The notes below the pieces were generated by a model. The model had not been told where the DNA came from. It worked only from the letters and a program-made list of their open reading frames with translations, and did not search any database. 64,000 nucleotides of DNA. It comes from RYN-230 sp963844695. Lineage in GTDB: Bacteria > Actinomycetota > Actinomycetes > Streptosporangiales > Streptosporangiaceae. Below are positions 45,097-53,104 of the stretch, piece by piece; the stretch's first letter is position 1, and every line of letters starts with the position of its first letter. The stretch lies in NCBI GenBank assembly GCA_963844695.1, contig CAWJPL010000016.1, positions 124,001 through 188,000 of the forward strand. The letters are read 5' to 3'. Both the position numbers and the translations under genes were made by a program.

Positions 45097-45753
45097 TCAG
45101 TCCACCCCCAGGCAGTCGCGGAGCCGGATCAGGCCGTCGCGCATCCGCGTCTTCACCGTCCCGACCGGCACCTTCAGCAGCGCCGCCACCTGGCGGTAGG
45201 TGAAGCCCCGGTAGTAGGCGAGGGTGATCGACTCCTGCTGCAGGTCGGTGAGCGAACCGAGGCAACGGCGGACCCGTTCGGCGTCCAGCCGCGCGGCCAC
45301 GGTCTCCGCCACCACGTCGTAGGAGATCTCCGGCTTGGCCGCGCGCTGATCACGGTCCGCCGCGGCCTGCTCGGACCGCACCCGGTCCACGGCCCGGCGG
45401 TGGGCCAGGGTCATCACCCAGGCCTTCGCGGTGCCCCGGGTGGCGTCGAAGCGGGCCGCGTCGCGCCACACCTCCAGCAGGACTTCCTGGGCGACCTCCT
45501 CGGCCTGGGCCGGATCCCGCAGCACGCTCCGCGCGACGCCGAACACGTGCCCCGCGAGCTGCCCGTAGACGACGCTGTAGGCTGCCTCGTCGCCCCGGGC
45601 CACCAGGCCCAGCAGCAGCCCCAGTTCGCGCCCGCCCAGGTCGCCGCCGGCCAGCCTGCCCGCCGGGGACCCGGGGCCGGGCTCGCCCGGGCCGGGCGCG
45701 TCAGCGCCCTGCTCCCGGCGCGCAGGCCAGGGCTGGCCGTCGGTCATCTGCAT
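45097..45753 (-). CDS. sigK: ECF sigma factor SigK-like
   Basis: A 218-residue ECF sigma factor. Region 2 includes A-E-E-V-A-Q-E-V-L-L-E-V-W-R-D and A-W-V-M-T-L-A-H-R-R-A-V-D-R-V-R. Region 4 includes L-T-L-A-Y-Y-R-G-F-T-Y-R-Q-V-A and V-P-V-G-T-V-K-T-R-M-R-D-G-L. It is preceded by a Pro/Gly-rich tail of about 40 residues. Pairing with RskA identifies the SigK group. AAGGAC is the ribosome site. An ACGAAT -10-like hexamer just upstream suggests it drives its own expression and that of the divergent oxidoreductase. Confidence 0.92.
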   Translation of the reverse strand: MQMTDGQPWPARREQGADAPGPGEPGPGSPAGRLAGGDLGGRELGLLLGLVARGDEAAYSVVYGQLAGHVFGVARSVLRDPAQAEEVAQEVLLEVWRDAARFDATRGTAKAWVMTLAHRRAVDRVRSEQAAADRDQRAAKPEISYDVVAETVAARLDAERVRRCLGSLTDLQQESITLAYYRGFTYRQVAALLKVPVGTVKTRMRDGLIRLRDCLGVD

Positions 45754-45760
45754 GTCCTTA

Positions 45761-45788
45761 ATTCGTTGCCGCAGCGGGTCTGGCTTGG
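45761..45788 (-). promoter_or_regulatory. SigK-like promoter for sigK-rskA
   Basis: On the minus strand CCAAGC and ACGAAT are 16 bases apart. This resembles the CCATCC/CCGAAT pattern known for mycobacterial SigK promoters. The -10 hexamer is 8 bases before the sigK ATG, implying a very short leader. It fits autoregulation. Confidence 0.45.
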
Positions 45789-45809
45789 CCGTCAGGGGGC
45801 TATTGGCGC

Positions 45810-45836
45810 CAATCCCTCTCCGCGTCGGCTACGAAT
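45810..45836 (+). promoter_or_regulatory. SigK-like promoter for the divergent oxidoreductase
   Basis: CAATCC and ACGAAT are 15 bases apart, mirroring the motif on the other strand. The -10 ends 7 bases before the GTG at 45844, so the transcript is probably leaderless. A TTGGCGCCAA palindrome sits at its left edge. Confidence 0.45.
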
Positions 45837-45843
45837 AGAGCCT

Positions 45844-47599
45844 GTGAGAGACCATTCTGACTCGCCCGCGCCCTGGCGCGGAGCAGTTGTCGGCCTGCTG
45901 ATGGCCTGGGTCGCGCTCGGTGTCGGCCAGCTGATCGCCGGGATCGGCCGGCCGCAGGGGTCACCGGTCGCGGCCGTGGGCGGTGCGGCCATCGACGGCG
46001 CCCCGCCCGCCGTGAAGAACTTTGCCATCTCGGCGTTCGGCCCTCACGACAAGCTGGTCCTGGTCCTCGGCATCCTGGTCGTGCTGGCGGTGTTCTCCGC
46101 GGCCATCGGCATCGCCGCGACGCGCCGGCTCCGCAACGGCTACATCGGCCTGGCCATCTTCACCGTCGTCGGCCTGGCCGCCGCGCTGACCCGCCCCGAC
46201 GCGGAACTGGTCGAACGCGCTGCCCACCCTGATCGGCGCGCTGGCCGGGGCGTACACGCTGTCGCGGCTGGTCCTGGTGGCCGGCCGCCGCTCACCGCGC
46301 CAGCTCACCCCCGGCGGGGCGGCCCCGTCGGCGCCGCCGCGCCTGGACCGGCCCCGGAACGCCCCGCAACCGGACGTCGCCCGGCCTGACTTCGTCGTGC
46401 CGGCCGACCCGGCCCTGGCCGACCAGCCGGAGGCCGGGCCCGCCACCCCGCCCCAGTCCCAGCCCGCACCGGCGCGACCCGGCCCGCGTTTCCGCAGCGG
46501 TCCGCCCTCGACCGAACCACGCCAGCCCCCCTGGCAGCCGGGCCGCCGCAGCTTCCTCACCGCGAGCGCGGTGGCGCTGGCCGCCGGCGGCGTCGGCGCC
46601 CTGGCCGGCCGGGCCCTCACCGAGCGCTCCAACGTGTCGACCGCTCTGTCCCACATCCGGTTTCCGCCGGCTGCGCACCCGGTGCCGCCGCTGCCACCCG
46701 GCACCGACCTCGACATCAAGGGCCTGAGTCCCTTCGTCACCCCGAACTCGGCCTTCTACCGGGTGGACACCGCGCTGATCCTCCCCCAGGTGGCGCCGCA
46801 GACCTGGCAGCTGCGCATCCACGGGATGGTGGAGCGCGAGATCACCCTCAGCTATCACGACCTGCTGAAGCGCCCGCTGATCGAGGACTGGATCACGCTG
46901 TGCTGCGTCTCCAACCCGGTGGCCGGTCCCTACATCGGGAACGCCAAGTGGCTCGGCGCCAGCCTGGCCAGCCTGCTGCGGGCGGCGCGCCCGCAGGCCG
47001 GCGCGGACCAGCTGCTGTGTACCTCCACCGACGGGTTCACCTCGGGCACCCCGCTGGCCACGGTCCTGGACGGCCGGGACGCGCTGCTGGCCGTGGCCAT
47101 GAACGGCGCCCCGCTGCCGGTGGCGCACGGCTTCCCGGTGCGGATGGTAACCCCCGGGCTGTACGGCTACGTGTCCGCCACCAAATGGGTCACCGACATC
47201 AAAGTCACCACGTTCCGCGGCAACTACGCCTACTGGGCGCAGCGGGGCTGGTCGCAGCAGGCCCCGATCAAGACCGAGTCCCGCATCGACGTACCAGGCG
47301 GCGGCTCGGTGCCCGCGGGCCCGCGGCAGGTGGCCGGGGTGGCCTGGGCCCAGCACAAGGGCATCGACGCGGTGCACGTACGGGTGGACCGCGGGCCCTG
47401 GCACCAGGCCCGGCTGGCTACGGTGCCCGGGATCGACACCTGGCGCCAGTGGGCCTGGGACTGGGACGCCACCCGCGGCAACCACCTCATCGAGGCGCGG
47501 GCCACCGACGCGACCGGCTACACCCAGACGGCCCTGCAGGAACCACCCGAGCCCAACGGCGCGAGCGGCTATCCGAGCGTCTCGGTCTCCGTCAGCTGA
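45844..47599 (+). CDS. Molybdopterin-dependent oxidoreductase, membrane-anchored, frameshifted
   Basis: The N-terminal 120 residues hold about four membrane helices, with F-A-I-S-A-F-G-P-H-D-K before the second. After a Pro-rich linker a Tat-type R-R-S-F-L-T-A-S-A-V-A-L-A leads an extracellular sulfite-oxidase-like domain. This contains W-I-T-L-C-C-V-S-N-P-V (the molybdenum-ligand Cys), G-N-A-K-W-L-G and a C-terminal dimerisation domain with G-V-A-W-A and A-T-D. A one-base break near 46205 (true reading W-S-N-A-L-P-T-L-I-G-A-L-A-G-A-Y) separates helix 4 from the rest. It should oxidise or reduce a small sulfur or nitrogen compound outside the membrane, and is probably under SigK control. Confidence 0.85.
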
Positions 47600-47642
47600 C
47601 CCTGCTTTTTCCGCAACGAAAACCGCCCGGCCGGCTCCCCCA

Positions 47643-48479
47643 CTAGAGCAGCTGGTCGCGGATCTGGCCGGACAGGTAGGCACTCAGCCAGCGGGCCAGC
47701 TCGTCGAACACGAGCCTGCGGGCTGCGCCGCCGGGCAGCGCCTGGCCGGGCTGGGCCCCGTCGAGCCGCAGCCAGGTCACGTGGGCGCCGAGCCGGATCG
47801 TGGCCCTGGCCCCTGTCCCCGGCAGCGCGAGCCGCCCGCCGGTGCCGCCCGGCGCGTCCCAGTCCTCGGACGGGCACAGCACCAGGACGGGACAGCTGAT
47901 GTCCAGGCCGCGCCGGACCCGGCGGCGGGCTACCGCGAGCAGCGGCGGGGTGCGGCGGCCCGGCACGGCGAACCGGCGGCCCACCGTCTGGGCCAGCCAC
48001 GAGCCACCCCGCAGCGACGGGCTGGCCAGGACCAGCGCGTCGGCCGGCTGGCTGGCCAGCCGGGCGTGGCACCACAGCGCGGCGATGATCGCCCCGCTGG
48101 CGTGCGCGCACAGCACCACGGTCTCGACGCCGTCCGCCTCCCGCACGTGCCGTACGGCCGTGTCCAGGCAGGCCAGGTACTCCCCGAGTTCTTCCGCGTG
48201 ACTCTCCGCGGCGGGGCGGCCCGGATCGTCCAGCCGGCGCAGGTCGGCGACGTAGAAGTGGAACCCCCGCTCGGTGTACCAGCTGGCCAGGTCGGGCGGC
48301 ACGAAAGCGTCGTCCATGCAGTGCAGGTAGATCACCGCCCGCTTGGTCGGACGGGCGCTGCGCCGTCGGAGCACCGCCCCGTCCAGGCCGTGCGTTCCCG
48401 ACGGCTCCCCCAGCAGCAGGGGAAGCGCCACCGCCTCATAACCCTCCGCCGCACCGTGAACGTCCATGACGAGACTCAT
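47643..48479 (-). CDS. Alpha/beta-hydrolase-fold protein
   Basis: About 278 residues from ATG 48479, chosen because GGGGGA lies 8 bases before it. The fold shows A-V-I-Y-L-H-C-M-D-D (oxyanion strand), F-Y-V-A-D-L-R-R and the nucleophile elbow C-A-H-A-S-G-A. The elbow has Ala in place of the first Gly of G-x-S-x-G. The acid is probably D in C-P-S-E-D-W-D and the base H in L-G-A-H-V-T-W. The substrate may be a serine-reactive ester; not predictable. It converges with the oxidoreductase gene. Confidence 0.8.
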   Translation of the reverse strand: MSLVMDVHGAAEGYEAVALPLLLGEPSGTHGLDGAVLRRRSARPTKRAVIYLHCMDDAFVPPDLASWYTERGFHFYVADLRRLDDPGRPAAESHAEELGEYLACLDTAVRHVREADGVETVVLCAHASGAIIAALWCHARLASQPADALVLASPSLRGGSWLAQTVGRRFAVPGRRTPPLLAVARRRVRRGLDISCPVLVLCPSEDWDAPGGTGGRLALPGTGARATIRLGAHVTWLRLDGAQPGQALPGGAARRLVFDELARWLSAYLSGQIRDQLL

Positions 48480-48710
48480 CGCGCGTTCCCCCGTCCCCTG
48501 GCAGCCCGGTCCCCGGCTCCGGCCGGAACTGCCCCGCATACGAAACGTCACCTGCAGTTTGGCATCGTGATCACTCAATCACCCGGGGAACACGCGGCCC
48601 GGCCCGATCACTGGCTGCGCGTTTGCCGTCACACGGGAGAATTCGGCCGGGCGGCCCTCCGGTGCCCCCGCGGGTAGCCGGAGGCCGGGAGCCCCTCGTA
48701 GCCTCAGACC

Positions 48711-49343
48711 ATGGCGACCGGTGAGCAGGAGCAGATCGAGACCGAGCGGAAGTACGACGTGGACGCCGGCTTCGTCCTGCCGGACCTGGCCGGGGCCGGC
48801 GGCTCGGCCAGCATGGCCCCGCCCGACGTCCAGCTGCTGGAAGCCACCTACTTCGACACCGACGACCTGCGGCTGATCGCCGCGCGCATCACGCTGCGCC
48901 GCCGGACCGGCGGCGACGACGCGGGCTGGCACATCAAGCTGCCGGTCGGCGGGGACACCCGGCGCGAAGTGCATTTCCCGCTGGGCCCGCCGGGCCGGGT
49001 CGTCCCCGGCGAGATCGCCGCCGAAGTCGCCCGCTGGTCGGGCGGGGCGCCGCTGCGCCCGGTCGCCCGGCTGGAGACCCACCGGACCGTGCGGCGCCTG
49101 GTCAGCGAGTCTGGCGAGGTACTCGCCGAGGTCGCCGACGACCAGGTCACCGGGTCACGGCCGGACCCGGCGGACCCGGAGACCTGGCGGCTGCAGGAAA
49201 CCTGGCGGGAAGTGGAGGTCGAGCTGAAGTCCGGGACCCCGGACCTGCTCGACGCGGCGGCGGCCGGGCTGGCCGCGGCGGGCGCCACGCCTTCCCGGTC
49301 GGCCTCGAAACTGGCCCGGGTGCTGTACGGCGAACCGTCATGA
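48711..49343 (+). CDS. CYTH-domain protein (triphosphate tunnel family)
   Basis: A 210-residue protein beginning with the hallmark I-E-T-E-R-K-Y-D-V (ExExK). It continues Y-F-D-T-D-D-L-R-L and L-R-R-R-T-G-G, and ends with the E-V-E-L-K-S-G strand and S-K-L-A-R-V-L, all typical tunnel residues. The family binds triphosphates and acts as inorganic triphosphatase or adenylyl cyclase. Many actinobacterial members have a C-terminal CHAD domain; this one ends at about 210 residues without it. Its stop overlaps the next gene (ATGA). Confidence 0.87.
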   Translation: MATGEQEQIETERKYDVDAGFVLPDLAGAGGSASMAPPDVQLLEATYFDTDDLRLIAARITLRRRTGGDDAGWHIKLPVGGDTRREVHFPLGPPGRVVPGEIAAEVARWSGGAPLRPVARLETHRTVRRLVSESGEVLAEVADDQVTGSRPDPADPETWRLQETWREVEVELKSGTPDLLDAAAAGLAAAGATPSRSASKLARVLYGEPS

Positions 49344-50284
49344 CCGGCCCCGGGCCGCAAACCCGGGCGCTGCCCCAGCTGCACGGCACCAAGTTCGTCA
49401 CAGACGGCGGCATGGAGACCGACCTGATCTTCCACCACGGTGCCGACCTGCCGGACTTCGCCGCCTTCCCCCTGCTCGATACGGCCGAAGGACGGGCACT
49501 GCTCACGCACTACTACGACGGCTACGCCACCATCGCGCAGCAGGCCGGCGCCGGGCTGATGCTCGAGGCCCCGACCTGGCGGGCCAACCCCGACTGGGGC
49601 GCCCGGCTCGGCTACGGCGCCGCGGATCTGGCCCGGGTGAACACCGCGGCCATCGGCCTGCTCGCCGGGCTGCGCGAGCGGTACGCCACCACCCTTGGCC
49701 TCGGCACCGTCCTGGTCAGCGGCATGGTCGGGCCGCGCGGCGACGGCTACGGCGCGGGGGGCCCAGACCCGCAGGAGGCCGCCGGCTACCACAGTCCGCA
49801 GCTCGAGGCCTTCGCCGCCGCCGGCGCGGACCTGGCCACCGCCCTCACCCTCACTGACGTCCCGGAGGCCATCGGCGTCGTCCAGGCCGCCCGTACCGCC
49901 GGAGTGCCCGTCGCCATCTCCTTCACGGTCGAAACCGACGGCCGCCTGCCCAGCGGGCCCACCATCGCCGACGCCATCACCACCGTCAACGCCACCGCCG
50001 CGCCGGACTACTACCTGATCAACTGCGCCCACCCCACCCACATCCGCGCCGGGCTCAGCCCGCCCGGGCCCTGGATCGACCGGATCATCGGCACCCGGGC
50101 CAACGCCTCACTCAAGAGCCACGCGGAACTCGACGAGGCCGAGGACCTCGACGAAGGTGACATCGCCAGCCTCGCCGCGGCCCAGGCCGGCCTCACCGCT
50201 GCGCTGCCCGCCCTCACCATCCTCGGCGGCTGCTGCGGAACCGACCAGCGCCACGTCGCCGCCCTCTGGGGCACGACCGGCTAA
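49340..50284 (+). CDS. Homocysteine S-methyltransferase-family protein
   Basis: A 314-residue barrel enzyme. It starts with F-V-T-D-G-G-M-E-T-D-L, the Hcy-binding domain opening. Zinc ligands are Cys in Y-L-I-N-C-A-H-P and the Cys pair in I-L-G-G-C-C-G-T-D near the C-terminus. Enzymes of this kind methylate homocysteine or selenohomocysteine from S-methylmethionine or similar donors; F-H-H-G and missing partner domains rule out a full MetH. It is translationally coupled to the CYTH gene. Confidence 0.9.
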   Translation: MTGPGPQTRALPQLHGTKFVTDGGMETDLIFHHGADLPDFAAFPLLDTAEGRALLTHYYDGYATIAQQAGAGLMLEAPTWRANPDWGARLGYGAADLARVNTAAIGLLAGLRERYATTLGLGTVLVSGMVGPRGDGYGAGGPDPQEAAGYHSPQLEAFAAAGADLATALTLTDVPEAIGVVQAARTAGVPVAISFTVETDGRLPSGPTIADAITTVNATAAPDYYLINCAHPTHIRAGLSPPGPWIDRIIGTRANASLKSHAELDEAEDLDEGDIASLAAAQAGLTAALPALTILGGCCGTDQRHVAALWGTTG

Positions 50285-50410
50285 CGGATCACCAGGCGCT
50301 GGCCGAAGACGGCGCCACCCAGTCGATTCAAGAGCCGCCGCAGACGAAGCGGAAACCTCAGCCACAGGCCGTTGCGGAAATCTAAGGGTGTTAACTTCCG
50401 TGAAGGAGCA

Positions 50411-50746
50411 ATGATGAACAGCAGCGACCCGCGCACCGTGTCGGCCGTGGTGCGCCGTGACCGGGCCCGTAAACGGCTCCGGGCCGTAACCGCCGGGACC
50501 GGGGCCCTGGGCCTGGCCGTCGCGGGCGGGCTCGCCTTTACCCTGCCCAGCTCCACGCACACCACTGCCAGCTCAGCGGGCACGTCCACCAAGACGAGCA
50601 CCGGATCGTCGCATGCGACGTCGGGCGGGTCGTCCAGCACGAGTTCCTCGTCGGGCACCAACTCGTCGCCGGGCCAGGGCTCCTCGTCCGCCAGCGCGCC
50701 GTCGTCCAGTTCCGGATCGGCCAGCGTCACCTCCGGCGGCTCGTGA
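50411..50746 (+). CDS. Small anchored Ser/Thr-rich protein ending S-G-G-S (candidate flavin carrier 1)
   Basis: 111 residues. A basic N-terminus (R-R-D-R-A-R-K-R-L) is followed by one hydrophobic segment (about residues 28-46) and then about 65 residues almost wholly Ser/Thr/Gly/Ala, ending V-T-S-G-G-S-stop. It should be membrane-anchored with the tail outside. The stop overlaps the ATG of the ApbE gene (TGATG), so the two are made together. No FMN_bind domain is present, although ApbE needs a target. The terminal S-G-G-S resembles the flavinylation motif [S/T]-G-A-[S/T]. A paralogue lies on the other side of ApbE. ATG 50411 follows AAGGAG. Confidence 0.72.
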   Translation: MMNSSDPRTVSAVVRRDRARKRLRAVTAGTGALGLAVAGGLAFTLPSSTHTTASSAGTSTKTSTGSSHATSGGSSSTSSSSGTNSSPGQGSSSASAPSSSSGSASVTSGGS

Positions 50747-51791
50747 TGGCCCCTCCGGGCACCGCGTCGCCCGGCGCGGCGTCTCCCGGCCATGCGTTTT
50801 CCGGTACCGGAGAGCCTGCGGCCGCGGACTGGCAGGCCCTGGGCACCCAGGTCTGGCTGCTGGTCACCGACCCGGGCCAGCTGGCCGAGGCCCGCCGCCT
50901 CCTCGAGGCCGACCTGGCCGCGGTGGACCAGGCCTGCAGCCGGTTCCGGCCCGACTCCGAGCTGATGCGGCTGGCACAGACGGCACGGGACTGGCCAGCA
51001 CGGGACCCGCCAGCACCGGACCCGCCAGCACGGGACCCGCCAGCACCGTGGAGGTCAGCCCGCTGCTCGCGGAGGCGATCGCGGTGGCGCTGCACGCGGC
51101 CGCGATGACGGACGGGGACGTGGACCCGACCGTGGCCGACGCGATGTCCGATCTCGGGTACGACCGTGACTTCTCGCTGCTGCCCGCCGTGGGCCCGCCG
51201 GTCCGGCTCACCGTCCGGGCGGTACCCGGGTGGCGCCAGGTCGGGCTCGACGAGGAGGCGCGGCTGCTGACCCTGCCCCGCGGCGTGCACCTGGATCTCG
51301 GCGCGACGGCCAAGGCCTGGGCCGCGGACCGGGCCGCCTCCCGGCTAGCCGGGGCGCTGGGCTGCGGCGTGCTGGTCGGACTGGGCGGGGACATCTCGGT
51401 GGCCGGGCCGCCACCCCGGGGTGGCTGGCGGATCCGGGTGCAGGACATCACCGGACGCCCGGAGGACCCGCCTGAGGGCCCGGCGGCGGTCGTGGCGATC
51501 CGGGAAGGCGGGCTGGCCACGTCCAGCACCACGGCCCGGCGCTGGCGGCGCGGCGGTGACGTGCTGCACCACATCCTCGACCCGCGGACCGGCCTGCCCG
51601 CCTCCGTGCACTGGCGCACCGTGTCCGTGGCCGCCGCATCGTGCGTGGACGCCAACACGGCGAGCACCGCCGCGATCATCCGCGGCCCCCAGGCTCTGGA
51701 TTGGCTCTCAAACCTCGGCTTGCCAGCCCGCCTGGTCGATACGGCCGGTACTGTCCGGACGGTCGGCGGATGGCCCGCCGAGACCCACTGA
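50746..51791 (+). CDS. apbE: FAD:protein FMN transferase (ApbE), frameshifted
   Basis: ApbE moves FMN from FAD onto Ser/Thr of exported redox proteins, using Mg. Recognisable parts are D-Q-A-C-S-R-F-R-P-D-S-E-L near residue 60, G-D-V-D-P-T-V, L-D-L-G-A-T-A-K-A-W-A-A-D-R, L-V-G-L-G-G-D-I-S-V-A-G, H-H-I-L-D-P-R-T-G and D-A-N-T-A-S-T-A. The frame breaks once at about 50985, at the edge of a 15-bp tandem repeat. The rest of the protein runs on in the other frame to 51791. Here it may act in the cytoplasm or outside, as no signal peptide is evident. Its position between two small tail-like proteins is described under findings. Confidence 0.87.
50994..51038. repeat. 15-bp tandem repeat within apbE
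   Basis: Three 15-bp units (GCCAGCACGGGACCC, the middle one with CC for CG) plus a partial fourth encode A-S-T-G-P repeats in one frame and P-A-R-D-P in the other. Slippage here may have caused the frame break just before it. Confidence 0.85.
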
Positions 51792-51811
51792 CCCGTGCCG
51801 CGAGGACCTTC

Positions 51812-52213
51812 ATGAACCACCGCCGGACCGACGTGCGCTCCGCCGTGTCCCAGCGGCAGCGGAGCCTGGGCCACCTGCGGGCGGTGACCGCCACGGCAGG
51901 CGTCGCCGGCGTGGTCACGGCGGGCGTCGTGGCCGCGGTCCTGCCCGGCTCGACCCATGCCTCGGCGAGTCCCCGCACCGCCAGCACCCCGGCCCCGGCC
52001 GCACCCGCGGCCGCCAGCAGCAGCCCGGCCGCCAGCGCGGCCACCGGCGGAGCGTCCGGGACCCCGGCCGCCAGGCATCACCGCCGTCACCACCGGCACG
52101 CCAGCGCGCCCGCCCCGGTGCCCACCCCGGCCGCGACTACCGCGCCGGCTGCCCCGGTGCCCGCCCCGGCCGCGACCACCGCGCCGCCGCAGAGCGTGTC
52201 CGGCGGCTCCTGA
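51812..52213 (+). CDS. Small anchored Ala/Pro/Ser-rich protein ending S-G-G-S (candidate flavin carrier 2)
   Basis: 133 residues, a paralogue in layout of the protein at 50411. It has an R-x-x-V-S-Q-R-Q-R-S-L basic start, one hydrophobic segment (about 27-47), and a long Ala/Pro/Thr/Ser tail with a His-rich patch (H-H-R-R-H-H-R-H), ending Q-S-V-S-G-G-S-stop. It lies 20 bases after apbE. The same hydrophobic-then-disordered design and the same last four residues, with otherwise different tails, point to the C-terminus as the conserved functional feature. The His patch could bind metal. Confidence 0.7.
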   Translation: MNHRRTDVRSAVSQRQRSLGHLRAVTATAGVAGVVTAGVVAAVLPGSTHASASPRTASTPAPAAPAAASSSPAASAATGGASGTPAARHHRRHHRHASAPAPVPTPAATTAPAAPVPAPAATTAPPQSVSGGS

Positions 52214-52292
52214 CCCCGCCATGGCCGACCGGATCCGGCTCAGCCTGCTCCCCGGCACCAGGCCGGAGGCATGCCGGCACCGGCCAGGGCTC

Positions 52293-52314
52293 AGAGGAAA
52301 CGCAGAGGCGCACC
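52293..52314. promoter_or_regulatory. 11-bp direct repeats, response-regulator-type box 1
   Basis: AGAGGAAACGC (52293-52303) is followed at once by AGAGGCGCACC (52304-52314). The first unit and its flanks (CAGAGGAAACGCAGA) recur exactly before the response-regulator gene. The 11-bp period is that of OmpR/PhoB-type sites. It lies about 107 bp before the ferric-reductase-like gene. Confidence 0.6.
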
Positions 52315-52420
52315 ATAGGACAGCCTGTGCTCAGTCAGGGACGCTTAGGCCAGAGCGTGCAGACCACCCTGGCCGGGAGAGCATCCGCTGCGCACTCACG
52401 GCGCCGCCGGAAGGGTCACG

Positions 52421-53080
52421 ATGAACGGAATCACCCAGAGCACCGCGCTCTGGTACGCGAGCAGGGCCACCGGAGTGGTGAGCCTGCTGCTGCTGACCGC
52501 GGTGGTGCTGCTGGGCGTGCTGGTCAACCGCCAGGGCAGGCTGCCTGGCCTGCCCCGGTTCGTGGTCACCGGGCTGCACCGCAACCTGTCCCTGCTGGGC
52601 GTGGCCTTCGTCGCCGTCCACGTCCTCACGGCCGTCCTCGACCCCTACGTGACCATCCGGATCGTCGCGATCGTGGTCCCGTTCACGTCGGCGTACAAGC
52701 CCCTGTGGCTCGGCCTGGGCGCGATCTCGCTCGACGTGGTGCTGGCCCTGATCCTGACCAGCCTGGCCCGGGCCCGGCTGAGCCGCCGCCTCTGGCGGTC
52801 GCTGCACTGGCTCAGCTACGCGGCCTGGGTCTCCGCCCTGGTGCACAGCCTGACCAGCAGCACCGACCTGCACAGCGGCGTCCTGCTCTACCTGGCGATC
52901 GCCTGCTCCCTGGCCGTGGTCGCCGCGGTGATCTGGCGGGTGGCCCACGCCGGGCGGGAGATACCGCGGGAGGAACGCGCCGCGGCCACCCTGGCCATGA
53001 TGTCGCCTGGCCGCGCTCCCCAGACCCGCGGCACCCCGCGTGACAGCGCGGGCCGGCGTGATCACGAGAACGTCCGCTGA
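52421..53080 (+). CDS. Ferric-reductase-like transmembrane cytochrome
   Basis: A 219-residue protein with about six membrane helices. Two helices each hold a His pair-like arrangement (L-H-R-N-L-S-L-L-G-V-A-F-V-A-V-H and L-H-W-L-S-Y-A-A-W-V-S-A-L-V-H), suited to ligating haem b across the membrane. It corresponds to the membrane domain of ferric reductases, without a flavin/NAD domain; that role may fall to the NuoF-like protein encoded next. It should pass electrons outward across the membrane. The ATG follows GGAAGGG. Confidence 0.87.
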   Translation: MNGITQSTALWYASRATGVVSLLLLTAVVLLGVLVNRQGRLPGLPRFVVTGLHRNLSLLGVAFVAVHVLTAVLDPYVTIRIVAIVVPFTSAYKPLWLGLGAISLDVVLALILTSLARARLSRRLWRSLHWLSYAAWVSALVHSLTSSTDLHSGVLLYLAIACSLAVVAAVIWRVAHAGREIPREERAAATLAMMSPGRAPQTRGTPRDSAGRRDHENVR

Positions 53081-53104
53081 CCGACTCACGAAAGCCGATA
53101 CGCG

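Noticed and set aside
44593..46389. A 598-codon plus-strand frame across rskA and sigK
   Set aside because: Only its last part, from 45844, is real (start of the molybdopterin oxidoreductase). The rest is antisense shadow of rskA and sigK.
50349..50385. Possible third response-regulator box before the first small Ser-rich gene (two GCGGAAA hexamer-like sites)
   Set aside because: The spacing is 25 bp rather than 11 or 22 and the AGAGG half is missing, so it does not fit the other two boxes.
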